Positions 52,316 to 61,122 of a stretch of DNA of 64,000 bases are shown one piece after another. The DNA lies in assembly GCA_041687455.1 (NCBI GenBank), contig JAWLBY010000003.1, forward strand, positions 246,945-310,944. The letters run 5' to 3'. How positions within the stretch are numbered: the stretch's first letter is position 1; every line of letters starts with the position of its first letter. The notes beneath the pieces are model-generated. The model saw only the letters and a list, made by a program, of their open reading frames with translations, did not search any database and had not been told where the DNA came from. Position numbers and translations under genes: made by a program. Origin of the DNA: JAWLBY01 sp041687455 (GTDB taxonomy: Bacteria; Pseudomonadota; Gammaproteobacteria; Xanthomonadales; Xanthomonadaceae).

Positions 52316-53116
52316 ATGATGGATCGATCGATCGGCAGGACCGGACCGCTGGCGCGGATCGGCTGGGCCTGCCTGAATGCGGCGCAGGCTGCCTTCACGC
52401 TGGCGTGGACCGCCGGGCTGATTCCGTTCGCGCTGCTGGCACGTGCGCTGAGTGGCGGCTGCCGGTTGCCGCTGCGGATGGCTTCATGGCTGTGGTCGCC
52501 GGGCCTGCTGGTCGGTGCCGGGGCGCGGCTGGAAGTGCTGGGTGCCGATCGGATCGACTGGACCCGTCCGCATGTGCTGGTCTGCAACCATCAGTCGATG
52601 ATCGATATCTGTGCGTTGTTCCGTGCCGTGCCGGTACCGTTGCGGTTCGTGTTGAAGCAGGAACTCGCGGCAGTGCCGCTGCTCGGCGCCTATGCGCGGG
52701 CGATGGGCATGGTGTTCATCGACCGAGGCGATCCGCGTCGTGCACGGGCGCGGCTGCAGGCGGCGGCGGAACAGGTGCGCGGCGGGGCGACCGTCTGCGC
52801 GTTTGCCGAAGGCACCCGCAGTCGCGACGGCCGCGTCGGGGCGTTCAAGGGCGGCGCATTCCAGCTCGCGATCGCGGCCGGCGCCGACATCGTTCCGGTG
52901 GCGATCAGCGACAGCGGGCGCGTGCTGCCGCCGCATGGTTTCAGCGTTCGACCGGGCACGATCCGGCTGCAGTTCGGCGTGCCGATTCCGGCCGCGCCCG
53001 GCCACGCCGTCGATCGGCACGTGCTGGCGACACGCGCCCATTCCGCGGTGATGGCGATGCTCGCGAACGAGTGCGCGACAGGCGAGCCGCTGCCCGCCAA
53101 TTCGGAGGTTGCATGA
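52316..53116 (+). CDS. plsC: 1-acylglycerol-3-phosphate acyltransferase
   Basis: The 266-residue protein has a hydrophobic N-terminus and the PlsC motifs: the catalytic HX4D as NHQSMID (His92, Asp97), FVLKQELAAVPLLGAY, AFAEGTRSRDGRVGAFKGG, and VPVAI. It should add the second acyl chain of phosphatidic acid at the inner membrane. GGGAA precedes ATG 52316. It overlaps the following small lipoprotein gene by 4 bp and is divergent from the HD gene. Confidence 0.9.
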   Translation: MMDRSIGRTGPLARIGWACLNAAQAAFTLAWTAGLIPFALLARALSGGCRLPLRMASWLWSPGLLVGAGARLEVLGADRIDWTRPHVLVCNHQSMIDICALFRAVPVPLRFVLKQELAAVPLLGAYARAMGMVFIDRGDPRRARARLQAAAEQVRGGATVCAFAEGTRSRDGRVGAFKGGAFQLAIAAGADIVPVAISDSGRVLPPHGFSVRPGTIRLQFGVPIPAAPGHAVDRHVLATRAHSAVMAMLANECATGEPLPANSEVA

Positions 53117-53370
53117 ACGGTACAGTCAGGCCGCAGGCCGGAGCGTGGCACTGCCGTCCGGCGAGAGCCGCGCTGCGGGCGCTCGGATTGGTGCTGGCAG
53201 TGCCTGTCGCGCTCGCCGGCTGCGCGACGGTCCACGAGCCCGGCTGGCAGGGGCGCGACGCGACGCCGTTCGATACCGCCGAACGCGAGTGCCGGGCTGT
53301 GGCCGCCGCCGACACCGCGGCATTCGAGCGCTGCATGGCGCAGCACGGCTGGACCCGACCGGTTCAGTAG
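53113..53370 (+). CDS. Small lipoprotein coupled to plsC
   Basis: The 85-residue product has a Tat- or Sec-type N-terminus with several Arg, then LALRALGLVLAVPVALAGC with the lipobox LAGC. The mature 40 residues hold two Cys (ERECRAVAA, FERCMAQHGW), which may form a disulphide. GGAGG lies 5 bp upstream of ATG 53113, and the start overlaps the plsC stop (ATGA). It converges on the next gene with a 7-bp overlap. Confidence 0.7.
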   Translation: MNGTVRPQAGAWHCRPARAALRALGLVLAVPVALAGCATVHEPGWQGRDATPFDTAERECRAVAAADTAAFERCMAQHGWTRPVQ

Positions 53371-53936
53371 TCGATCGCGACCGCCATCAGCCGCAGCGGG
53401 CCCTCGAAGCTGCCGGAACGGCGGAACTCGAAGTACCACCACTCACCGGTCGGCGGCCATTGGTATCCGCCGTCACCGCTCTGCAGCGTCGCACTCTGCT
53501 CGACCAGGATCGTCAGGCTTTCCGGCGCCGCGACCAGATCGGTCAGCGCATCGCCGTAGGTTTCGAACCCGCTGCCGTTGTTGAACGACACCGGCGTGAC
53601 GATGAATGCGATGTCGCCGGCGCTGTCGTCGAGCACTTCGTGGAACAGCGACAGCGTGACCTCGCCGCCGTCATAGTCGAGCGGCCGGCGGATCGTCAGG
53701 GTCGCGACGCCATCGGTGTTCTCCCAGCGCATGCCGCGCGCGTGCGCCGTGAATGCCGAATCCGGCGTGCCGAACGACAGTGCCTGGGCCGGGAACGACA
53801 GCCGGTGCCCGGTCGCTGCCGGGGTGCAGTGCGGCGGCGGGGCGCAGGCCGGCGGACCGGCGGCCGCCGGTGCCGCCGAGGCTGCCGCCGACAGCAGCCA
53901 CAGGGAAAGACCGAGCGCGAGCGTTCCAGGCTTCAT
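53364..53936 (-). CDS. Secreted beta-rich protein of unknown function
   Basis: A signal peptide (ALGLSLWLLSAAASA) is followed by a Pro/Ala/Cys-rich linker and a beta-rich 130-residue domain ending in many strands (GATLTIRRPLDYDGGEVTLSLFHEVL, EWWYFEFRRSGSFEGPL). The core has a Ser/Asn/Gly patch (VSFNNGSGFETYGDA). No domain is recognised with confidence; a phage-tail or pilus-like fold is conceivable. GGAG lies 7 bp before 53936. Confidence 0.62.
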   Translation of the reverse strand: MKPGTLALGLSLWLLSAAASAAPAAAGPPACAPPPHCTPAATGHRLSFPAQALSFGTPDSAFTAHARGMRWENTDGVATLTIRRPLDYDGGEVTLSLFHEVLDDSAGDIAFIVTPVSFNNGSGFETYGDALTDLVAAPESLTILVEQSATLQSGDGGYQWPPTGEWWYFEFRRSGSFEGPLRLMAVAIDY

Positions 53937-54096
53937 GGCATGTCTCCCGTCATCTGCACGATCGCCGGACTGGCGACCGGCAGAGGGTAGGGCCGCCATG
54001 CTGAAGCGGACCGCCATCGAATCCGACCGCCGTGCTCGCCGGCAGCGGCGGCGGGATGCATCATTGCAGCTCGGAACGAGCGAGTGCGGGTGAAGC

Positions 54097-54363
54097 ATGG
54101 CAACCGGATGGGCAGGCGACGGCGCGGTGCAGGAGCAGATCGACGCGACAGTCAAGGACGCGATCAAGCGCGCCCGCAGCCAATTGCCGCAGGGACCTGG
54201 CCGCAGCCACTGCGAGGACTGCGACGCACCGATTCCGGAGGCGCGGCGCCAGGCCATGCCCGGCGTCCGGCTGTGCGTGCCGTGCCAGCAGGTCCGTGAT
54301 GGCGAGCAGCGCGCCGGTGCCGGCTACAACCGCCGCGGCAGCAAGGACAGCCAACTGCGCTGA
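54097..54363 (+). CDS. ybiI: DksA/TraR-type C4 zinc-finger protein (YbiI-like)
   Basis: The 88-residue protein begins MATGWAGDGAVQEQIDATVKDAIKRAR, the characteristic YbiI start, and has the C4 zinc finger CEDCDAPIPEARRQAMPGVRLCVPCQ. Such proteins resemble the zinc part of DksA and may bind RNA polymerase. No other domain is present. It is divergent from the secreted protein at 53936 and converges on the DUF1700 gene. Confidence 0.9.
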   Translation: MATGWAGDGAVQEQIDATVKDAIKRARSQLPQGPGRSHCEDCDAPIPEARRQAMPGVRLCVPCQQVRDGEQRAGAGYNRRGSKDSQLR

Positions 54364-54392
54364 ACCGGCGGACCGCGTCAACCGGTGCGATT

Positions 54393-55304
54393 TCAGGCGT
54401 TGCGCGGTCGCATCACCAGCATCGCCTTGGCCAGCGCCGCGTGGCCGCGGCCGATCAGCCGCAGCAGATGCAGGCTGGCGAAGAACAGCGCGATGCCGGC
54501 CAGCGACACGAGGGGTGCGGCCCATGTCGGCATCGCGTGGATGAACATGCCATCGAGCCGCAGGTGACCATCGGAGAACAGTTCGATGATGCCGCCGATG
54601 GTGAGGCCGGTCGACAGCGACAGCAGCGTGACCGTCAGCGAGAAGTACAGCACGCCGAGCGGCAGTTTCAGCACCATGTACAGCAACGTGCTCCAGGTGC
54701 GCGGATCGCCGAGCAGGTTTCCGATCCGTTGCCACAGCGTGGCCGCTGCCGGTGGCGTCGCCGGCCGCCGCGGCATTCGTTCGCCGAGCAGCACCTCGAC
54801 CAGCCGGCCCTCGAGCAGCGACAGCAGGTAGACGGTCGTCATGAACAGGATCATGAACGGCACGCCGATGATCAGCACCGCAACGCCGGCACTGATCGAC
54901 ACGCCCGCCACCGCCCAGGTGAAGTAGAAGATGCCGAGCGGCAGCGCCAGCAGCATGTACAGCACCGCCCCGTAGGTCCGGGCTTCGAGCACGACGCCGA
55001 ACAGGCGCCGGTACCATGGTGTCGCTGGCGCCGCAGCGGGCAGGCGGCGCGACGGCGGATTCAGCGCCAGCACGACCTGCTGCTCGCGCTCGGTGTAGAT
55101 CGCCGCGACTTCTTCCGGCGCACCGTAGCTGCCGACCATCTCGGCCAGCAGCGTCGCCTCATCGCTGCCGGGGCGCGCCGCAAGTTCCGAGCGCAGGTAT
55201 TCCTCGGCGTCGTACAGCGCGTCCTGGATCAGTGCCGGGTCGGCACCGTGCAGCGCTGCCCGCAGCGCGCTGAGATACTCGGGGATGGTGCGCGGGGTGT
55301 TCAT
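54393..55304 (-). CDS. DUF1700 (HAAS) sensor membrane protein
   Basis: The N-terminal 60 residues form the HAAS helix pair (PEYLSALRAALHGADPALIQDALYDAEEYLR), a soluble dimer-like signalling domain. Two four-helix membrane units then repeat the pattern of tandem spans (LLALPLGIFYFTWAVAGVSISAGVAV and LKLPLGVLYFSLTVTLLSLSTGLTI), a probable internal duplication. HAAS domains are often encoded beside PadR regulators. Its start overlaps the PadR stop by 4 bp. It may tie the regulator to a membrane signal. Confidence 0.82.
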   Translation of the reverse strand: MNTPRTIPEYLSALRAALHGADPALIQDALYDAEEYLRSELAARPGSDEATLLAEMVGSYGAPEEVAAIYTEREQQVVLALNPPSRRLPAAAPATPWYRRLFGVVLEARTYGAVLYMLLALPLGIFYFTWAVAGVSISAGVAVLIIGVPFMILFMTTVYLLSLLEGRLVEVLLGERMPRRPATPPAAATLWQRIGNLLGDPRTWSTLLYMVLKLPLGVLYFSLTVTLLSLSTGLTIGGIIELFSDGHLRLDGMFIHAMPTWAAPLVSLAGIALFFASLHLLRLIGRGHAALAKAMLVMRPRNA

Positions 55305-55687
55305 GACTGCTGCTCCTCCGATATGGCGGAAACGGGTGCGCCGAGTGCGCGGTCGACGTAGTCGCGGGTGCTGCGCCACAGTGCCTGCCACTCGGCCAGC
55401 ACCGCCCGACCGGTCGGATTGATCCGGTAGTAGCGGCGCGGCGGGCCGCTGACCGACGGCTCGACATGGCTGTCGAGCAGGCCGCTGGCGCACAGGTTGC
55501 GCAGCACCGGGTAGATCGCGCTCTGCTTGCCGGCGACGGCGCCGTCGGCATCGCCCAACTGCTTCGCGATCTGGTAGCCGTACAGCGGCTCTGCCGCGCG
55601 CGCCAGCACGCTCAGCAGCACCAGCGCGACAGTGCCGGCGCTGAGCTCCTTGGCGAACTTCCTTCGCTGTGTCTCGATATCGTCCAT
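55301..55687 (-). CDS. PadR family transcriptional regulator
   Basis: The 128-residue protein has the PadR winged helix: LSAGTVALVLLSVLARAAEPLYGYQIAKQL, GKQSAIYPVLRNLCASGLLDSHVE, and GPPRRYYRINPTGRAVLAEW. It should repress its own promoter and the coupled DUF1700 gene. An AT-rich patch at about 55725-55760 upstream may hold the operator and promoter; it contrasts with the GC-rich flanks. ATG 55687 is preferred; 55702 is in frame. Confidence 0.88.
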   Translation of the reverse strand: MDDIETQRRKFAKELSAGTVALVLLSVLARAAEPLYGYQIAKQLGDADGAVAGKQSAIYPVLRNLCASGLLDSHVEPSVSGPPRRYYRINPTGRAVLAEWQALWRSTRDYVDRALGAPVSAISEEQQS

Positions 55688-55837
55688 CGGGGCCGCCCTC
55701 ATCTGCGGACTTCCGGGTAGTGTGTGATAGACGATACTGTGAACTGAATAATAGTGGCCGTGCCGTTGGTCACGGGCCAGCCGGCGCCAGCGAACGATGT
55801 CAGCCGTACAATCCGGGCTCCACGGATGGAAGCCCCC

Positions 55838-56998
55838 ATGACCAGTCGCGCGCGATCCTTCATACGATGGGCCATGGCGTTGCTGGCAACCGTGCCCGGC
55901 TTCGCTTCCGCCGAGCCGTTGACCGACCTGGTCGGCGAGTTCGATCGGGAGTTCGCGCAGCAGATCGATGCCGCCGGCGTGCCGGGCGGTGCATATGCAG
56001 TCGTGCATCGCGACCGGATCGTCCGTGCCGCGGGACATGGCGTGCGCCGGGTCGGCGACCGCACGGCGATGGTCGATGCCGACACCGTGTTCCGGCTGGC
56101 TTCGGTGTCGAAGACCTTCGCCGCGCCATTGACCGCGCTGCTCGTTGCCGAAGGCAAGCTCGACTGGAACGCGCCGGTCGGGCGTTACCTGCCGCAGTTC
56201 AAGTTGAAGGATGGGCAGGCGGACCGACTGCAGTTGCGGCATCTGCTCGGGCAGTCGACCGGGATCGTTCCGAACGCCTACGACAACCTGCTCGATGCGA
56301 ACCAGCCACTCGACCGGATCCTGCCGCAGTTCCGCTCGCTCGCACCGATCTGTGCCCCGGGGGAGTGCTTCACCTATCAGAACATCGTGTTCGGGCTGAT
56401 CGACCCGGTGCTGGAGCAGGCCAGCGGGCAGCGCTACGAGGTCCTGCTGCGACAGCGTCTGTTCGAGCCACTGCAGATGAGCCACGCATCGGTCGGCCTG
56501 CAGGCGTTCGAGGCCAGCGGCAACCGGGCGCTGCCACACGTCCGCCGCAACGGCCGCTGGTTCGCCACCAGAGTGCAGCCGGGCTACTACCAGGTCGCCC
56601 CGGCGGCTGGCGTCAATGCCAGCGCCACCGATCTCGGCCGCTGGCTGATCGCGCAACTCGGCCACCGTCCGGACGTGCTTCCCGCGGCGCTGATCGACGA
56701 GGTCGTGCGCGAGCGTGTCCGCACGCGTCGCGAACTGCGCCGCAAGCACTGGCGGGATTTCGTCAGCGACGCGCACTACGGCCTCGGCTGGAGGATCTAC
56801 CGGATCGGCGATCGGCCGCTGTACCTGCACTCCGGCTGGGTCGAAGGCTATGTCGCCGAGATTGCCTATTCGCGCGAGCAGCAACTCGGTCTGGTCGTGC
56901 TGCTGAATGCCGAATCCGGGGTGTTCGGCGAGATCACCAGCCGTTTCTGGCGTCGCGCGCTCGCGCAGCCCGCCGCGTCGATGGCGGCGCGGCCGTGA
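55838..56998 (+). CDS. Secreted serine hydrolase (class C beta-lactamase-like)
   Basis: A signal peptide (RWAMALLATVPGFASA) precedes a class C hydrolase domain. SxxK is SVSK (LASVSKTFAAPLTALL), YxN is YQN (FTYQNIVFGLID) and the third motif is HSG (YLHSGWVEGY). These are the expected catalytic motifs for penicillin-binding or AmpC-like esterases. The C-terminus is short. GGAAG lies 7 bp before ATG 55838. It is divergent from the PadR gene. Confidence 0.88.
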   Translation: MTSRARSFIRWAMALLATVPGFASAEPLTDLVGEFDREFAQQIDAAGVPGGAYAVVHRDRIVRAAGHGVRRVGDRTAMVDADTVFRLASVSKTFAAPLTALLVAEGKLDWNAPVGRYLPQFKLKDGQADRLQLRHLLGQSTGIVPNAYDNLLDANQPLDRILPQFRSLAPICAPGECFTYQNIVFGLIDPVLEQASGQRYEVLLRQRLFEPLQMSHASVGLQAFEASGNRALPHVRRNGRWFATRVQPGYYQVAPAAGVNASATDLGRWLIAQLGHRPDVLPAALIDEVVRERVRTRRELRRKHWRDFVSDAHYGLGWRIYRIGDRPLYLHSGWVEGYVAEIAYSREQQLGLVVLLNAESGVFGEITSRFWRRALAQPAASMAARP

Positions 56999-57002
56999 GT
57001 CG

Positions 57003-57353
57003 CTACAGGCGGGCGTGTTCGAGAATTTCCTGTCCCATCAGCAGGCAGGACTCGCCGGCGACGTGGTAAATCAGCCGGATCCGGTAGTTCGCCCGGTAGA
57101 CGTGTCCGTGCAGTTCCAGCACATCGAAGCGTTGCTCCGGCGCGGCCGGATTCTTCAGCGGCGCGATCGCTCGCGGGTCGGGATCGATGTGGACATCGTC
57201 TGCTTCGGCGTGGAACCGCAACAGCCGTTCGGCCTGGGCCATTGCGTGATCGCGGCATGGAATGTCGGCGGCGGCTGCGGGCGTGGCAAGCGCCAGCGCG
57301 AGCAGGGCGAGCGTGCTGTGCATCGTTGGCAGGTGTCCGGTCGATCGGCGCAT
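57003..57353 (-). CDS. Small secreted protein coupled to ogt
   Basis: The 116-residue product has a signal peptide (STLALLALALATPAAA) and a mature part with DIPCRDHAMAQAERLLRFHAEADDV and a beta hairpin RFDVLELHGHVYRANYRIRLIYHVAGESC. Two Cys may form a disulphide. Its ATG at 57353 overlaps the Ogt stop by one base, so it is translationally coupled to DNA repair genes. I do not recognise the family. Confidence 0.68.
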   Translation of the reverse strand: MRRSTGHLPTMHSTLALLALALATPAAAADIPCRDHAMAQAERLLRFHAEADDVHIDPDPRAIAPLKNPAAPEQRFDVLELHGHVYRANYRIRLIYHVAGESCLLMGQEILEHARL

Positions 57354-57847
57354 CAGTCGAACAGGTCGCGGACTGCCGCACAACCCTCGAGTTCGAGCAG
57401 CCGTCGCTTGCGCTCGATCCCGCCGGCGTAGCCGGTCAGCGTTCCGTCGCGGCCGATCACGCGGTGGCAGGGCACCACGATCGCCAGCGGATTGCGCCCA
57501 TTCGCTGCACCGACCGCGCGGGTCGCAGTCGGCGCCTGCAGCCGGCAGGCGATGTCGGCGTAGCTGCAGGTCTGTCCGTACGGCAACTCGCGCAGTGCCT
57601 GCCAGACCCGTTGCTGGAACGGCGTGCCGCGCGGAGCGAGTGGCAGTTCGAATATCCGCCGCTCGCCGTCGAAGTACTGTTCGAGCTGCCGACGAGCGTC
57701 GCACAGCAACGCATCGCCGTCGTCGCGCCGCATACCGGCCGTCGCTGCGTCGACCCGATCGGTGAACTCGATTTCGGTCAGGCCGCCGGCATCGGCGGCG
57801 ATCCGCAGCGGACCGAGCGGGGACGGCATGGTCGTGAAGCGGATCAT
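57353..57847 (-). CDS. ogt: Methylated-DNA-protein cysteine methyltransferase
   Basis: The 164-residue protein has the MGMT core: FQQRVWQALRELPYGQTCSYADIACRLQ, AVGAANGRNPLAIVVPCHRVIGRDGTLTGYAGG. The acceptor is Cys127 in PCHR. It repairs O6-alkylguanine by self-methylation. It overlaps the preceding AdaA-AlkA gene (ATGA), so it is part of an adaptive-response-like operon in which the Ada functions are split over two proteins. Confidence 0.94.
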   Translation of the reverse strand: MIRFTTMPSPLGPLRIAADAGGLTEIEFTDRVDAATAGMRRDDGDALLCDARRQLEQYFDGERRIFELPLAPRGTPFQQRVWQALRELPYGQTCSYADIACRLQAPTATRAVGAANGRNPLAIVVPCHRVIGRDGTLTGYAGGIERKRRLLELEGCAAVRDLFD

Positions 57848-59331
57848 GTTCGACTCCTCGTCAGCAGGCTGGCATGGCGCCAGAGATGGATCACGGCATA
57901 GCCGCGCCACGGCCGCCAGCACTCGGCACGGATCGTCGAGGCGCGTGCGGTCAACGGCGTGTCGTTGCAGGCCAGCATCCGGCGCAACACCAGGTCGTCG
58001 GCCGGATAGGCATCCGGGTGGCCGAGCGCGCGCAACGCGACGTAGTGCGCGGTCCAGGCGCCGATGCCGGGCAGGGCGGTCCAGCGCGCGACGAACTCGT
58101 CCAGCGTACGGTCCGGAGCGAAATCGATCTCGCCGTCGAGCAGTGCCCGGGCCAGCCGGCGCAGTGTGTCGGCGCGGCTGCGGGTGATGCCGATCGCGCC
58201 GAGATCGGCCTCGACCAGCGCAGCGGGCGTCGGGAACAGATGGGTCAGGCCGTCGATCGGTGCGGGCAGTTCGCCTCCGAACCGCTGCACCAGCCGCGTC
58301 GCCAGCGTGCGGGCAGCCGCAACGCTGACCTGCTGGCCGAGGATCGCGCGGACCGCGATCTCGAAGCCATCCCAGCCGCTCGGCAGGCGCAGACCGGGCG
58401 ACGCGGCGATCGGGTCGTGCAGTCGCTCGTCCCTGCCGAGCAACCCGGCGATTGCGGTCGGATCGGCGTCGAGGTCGAACATCCGACGCAGGCGGCGCAC
58501 GACGTCCGGCAGCAGGCTCGGTTGCGGGCAGCGCAGCTCGACCCGCAACGCCGGCTGCCCGTGCTCGGCGGCGCTGACCCGCAGCCAGCCGGGTGCATCC
58601 GGAGTGCCGAACAGCCGCGCATAGCCGGTGGCGTCGACCTGCTCGACGCCCGGCAGCGCACGCCCGCGCAGGAACTCCAGCATCGCCTCGAACGCGTACG
58701 GCGGCCGGTAGTTCAGGCGCAGCGTCAGCCGGTCGGACGCCGCCGTCGGCGCCCGCTTGCGCATCTCGCGCGGCGCCATCCGGTAGGACTCGAGGAAGGT
58801 CGCATTGAAGCGGCGGATGCTGGCGAAGCCGGACGCCAGCGCGATGTCGGTGATCGGCAGTGCGGTCTCGGTCAGCAACTGCTTCGCGAACAGCAGTCGA
58901 TGGGTACCGTGGACGCCGAGCGGCGCCGCTCCGAGCCGATCGACGAACACGCGGCGCAACTGTCGCTCGCTCAGGCCGAGCCGTTGCGCCAGCACCGCGA
59001 CCGGCTGCTCGGCGAGCAGCCCGCTCTCGATCAACTTCAGCGCGCGGGCCAGCAGTGCGTCGCCGCGACGCCAACTGCCATCGGCCGGTGACAGTTCGGG
59101 GCGACAGCGCAGGCACGGCCGGAAACCGGCTGCCTCGGCCGCCGCCGCGGTCGGGTAGTAACTGACATGCTGCGGCTTCGGCGCCGGCGCCGGGCAGACC
59201 GGACGGCAGTAGATGCCGGTGCTGCGGACCGCGGTGAAGAACAGCCCGTCGAAGCGGGCGTCGCGGCTCAGTCGCGCCTGCTCGCATTGCTGCTCGGACG
59301 GCAGCGCTCGGTGATCGGGAACATTCGGCAT
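57844..59331 (-). CDS. AdaA-AlkA fusion: DNA-3-methyladenine glycosylase with Ada-like regulator domain
   Basis: Residues 20-80 carry the methyl-phosphotriester sensor of Ada: Cys42-Cys46 (YCRPVCPAP) and Cys73-Cys76 (PCLRCRPE) for zinc and methyl transfer. An AraC helix-turn-helix pair follows (LGLSERQLRRVFVDRLG, GFASIRRFNATFLESYRMAP). The AlkA N-domain and HhH-GPD glycosylase occupy about 205-485, with LPGIGAWTAHYVALRALG and the catalytic Asp in YPADDLVLRR. It should excise alkylated bases and, when methylated, activate the operon. It heads the ogt gene. Confidence 0.92.
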   Translation of the reverse strand: MPNVPDHRALPSEQQCEQARLSRDARFDGLFFTAVRSTGIYCRPVCPAPAPKPQHVSYYPTAAAAEAAGFRPCLRCRPELSPADGSWRRGDALLARALKLIESGLLAEQPVAVLAQRLGLSERQLRRVFVDRLGAAPLGVHGTHRLLFAKQLLTETALPITDIALASGFASIRRFNATFLESYRMAPREMRKRAPTAASDRLTLRLNYRPPYAFEAMLEFLRGRALPGVEQVDATGYARLFGTPDAPGWLRVSAAEHGQPALRVELRCPQPSLLPDVVRRLRRMFDLDADPTAIAGLLGRDERLHDPIAASPGLRLPSGWDGFEIAVRAILGQQVSVAAARTLATRLVQRFGGELPAPIDGLTHLFPTPAALVEADLGAIGITRSRADTLRRLARALLDGEIDFAPDRTLDEFVARWTALPGIGAWTAHYVALRALGHPDAYPADDLVLRRMLACNDTPLTARASTIRAECWRPWRGYAVIHLWRHASLLTRSRT

Positions 59332-59443
59332 GGCCTCAGGCTAGCACCGCGGACTGGCCTCGACTCGCCGGATTCGGACATCGATGCCGCCGGCAACGCC
59401 GCTCGGCGTACCATGACGCCCGCTTTCGTTCGAGGAACCACCG

Positions 59444-59785
59444 ATGCCGACCACGCCCGCCTGCCCGCAATGCTCGCTGCAGAACACTTACGTCGACGGC
59501 GAGCTGTACGTCTGTGCCGACTGCGGCTACGAATGGCCGGTCACCGCCGAAGCGTCGGGCGAATCGAAGCCGGTCGTCCGCGACAGCAACGGCAACCCGC
59601 TGTCCGACGGTGACAGCGTCGTCGTCATCAAGGATCTGAAGGTCAAGGGTTCGTCGATCCCGCTCAAGCAGGGCACGGTGATCCGCAACATCCGGCTGGT
59701 CGATGACGATCCGGAGCACATCGAAGGCCATTCCGACAAGATCAAGGGACTGGTGCTGAAGACCTGTTTCCTGCGCAAGGCTTGA
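59444..59785 (+). CDS. yjdM: PhnA/YjdM family zinc-ribbon protein
   Basis: The 113-residue protein has the C4 ribbon PACPQCSLQNTYVDGELYVCADCGYEWP and the C-terminal PhnA block DGDSVVVIKDLKVKGSSIPLKQGTVIRNIRL. The length and both halves match YjdM exactly. Despite the PhnA name it is not part of the C-P lyase; its function is unclear. GAGG lies near ATG 59444. It is divergent from the AlkA gene. Confidence 0.93.
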   Translation: MPTTPACPQCSLQNTYVDGELYVCADCGYEWPVTAEASGESKPVVRDSNGNPLSDGDSVVVIKDLKVKGSSIPLKQGTVIRNIRLVDDDPEHIEGHSDKIKGLVLKTCFLRKA

Positions 59786-59972
59786 TCCGCCGTTCGGGCG
59801 TGGCGCGTCGCGCTGATCTGCCATCCGGCCGCCCGTGAGGCACTTGTCTGGCGCACCGAGACGCCGAATCGTGCGACTCGACGCGGCAGGCTCGCCACAG
59901 CACGCATCGCGTCCACCGGCCCGGTCGAGATTGCGCGACTCCGGTGACGGATTCGGTGACCGATTGACCGGC

Positions 59973-59989
59973 GCGCCCGCTCCGGGCGC
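59973..59989 (+). terminator. Short GC hairpin upstream of the TauE gene
   Basis: GCGCCCG (59973-59979) pairs with CGGGCGC (59983-59989) around CTC. It lies 188 bp after the YjdM stop and 73 bp before the TauE start. Confidence 0.3.
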
Positions 59990-60061
59990 AGCCGTGGCCG
60001 CTGCGTGCTGACGGCCGACCGGCTGTTCGACCGGCCTGCTAGCCGCTAGGCTTGCCGGCTT

Positions 60062-61114
60062 ATGTCGACCGTACTCTCCGACGCGCCGCGTGCGCGGCTG
60101 TCGCTCTGGCTGCTGTGGCTGGCCGGCTTCTATCTGTGCTGGCTCGGTCTGGTCGTGGCCGGCGGCCATTTCGACACGCTCGCCGCGCACTGGGGCATCG
60201 CGACGGCGATGGGCATCGGCTCCTATGTAGCCGGCTCTACACCGATGGGTGGCGGCACGGTCGGTTTCCCGATCCTCGTGCTGCTGTTCGATCAGCCGGC
60301 TCAGCTCGGCCGCGATTTCAGTTTCGCGGTGCAGAGCATCGGCATGGTCAGCGCGAGCATCTTCATTCTGTGCCGTCGACAGCCGCTCGAATGGCCGATG
60401 CTGGTTCCGGCGATGGCGGGTTCCGCGATCGGCACGCCGATCGGCATCCTGTACATCGCACCGCTGGTGCCGGCACTGGCGATCAAGATCACGTTCGCGG
60501 TGGTCTGGGCCAGCTTCGGCGTGCTGCATCTGTATCGCACCCGCGAGTTCGCCGCAGCCGACGGGCTGACACGGCCGATGCCGCGCTTCGACCGCTGGGT
60601 CGGCTTCGCACTGGGCCTGAGCTCGGGCATGACGGTCGCCGCCATCACCGGCGTCGGTATCGACATGGTGCTGTACGCGACACTGGTGCTGCTCCGCCGT
60701 GCCGACCTGAAGGTCGCGATCCCGACCTCGGTGCTGATCATGGCGTTCACGTCGCTGCTCGGCATCGGCTTCAAGGCCGCCGTGACCGGCATCCAGCCCG
60801 GCGTCTACGAGAACTGGCTGGCCGCCGCGCCGATCGTCGCACTTGGCGCGCCGCTCGGTGTGTTCATCGTGAACCGGATCGGCCGCGTGCCGACGCTGTA
60901 CTTCGTCGCGGCGCTGTGCATCCTGCAGTTCGTCTGGACCGTCCACAACGAGTGGGCGAATCTCGGCCTGCGCGGCCTGACGATCGCGCTCGGCGGTGTG
61001 CTGGCGTTCAACATCGTGTTCGAGCTGCTGCATCGGTGGGGCGGGCGACTCGGATCGCCGGCGACGTCGGTCGCGGTGGACAGCGACGCCATCGAGCCGG
61101 TCCGGGCTTCGTAG
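60062..61114 (+). CDS. TauE/SafE family sulfite/anion exporter
   Basis: The 350-residue protein has about eight membrane spans of the TauE/SafE type: MGIGSYVAGSTPMGGGTVGFPIL in the first repeat and GLSSGMTVAAITGVGIDMVLYATLV in the second. Both carry the conserved Gly-rich helices. Members export sulphite, sulphoacetate or similar anions; the substrate is unknown. The last residues fade into the GlsB remnant region. Confidence 0.88.
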   Translation: MSTVLSDAPRARLSLWLLWLAGFYLCWLGLVVAGGHFDTLAAHWGIATAMGIGSYVAGSTPMGGGTVGFPILVLLFDQPAQLGRDFSFAVQSIGMVSASIFILCRRQPLEWPMLVPAMAGSAIGTPIGILYIAPLVPALAIKITFAVVWASFGVLHLYRTREFAAADGLTRPMPRFDRWVGFALGLSSGMTVAAITGVGIDMVLYATLVLLRRADLKVAIPTSVLIMAFTSLLGIGFKAAVTGIQPGVYENWLAAAPIVALGAPLGVFIVNRIGRVPTLYFVAALCILQFVWTVHNEWANLGLRGLTIALGGVLAFNIVFELLHRWGGRLGSPATSVAVDSDAIEPVRAS

Positions 61115-61122
61115 CGCAGACA

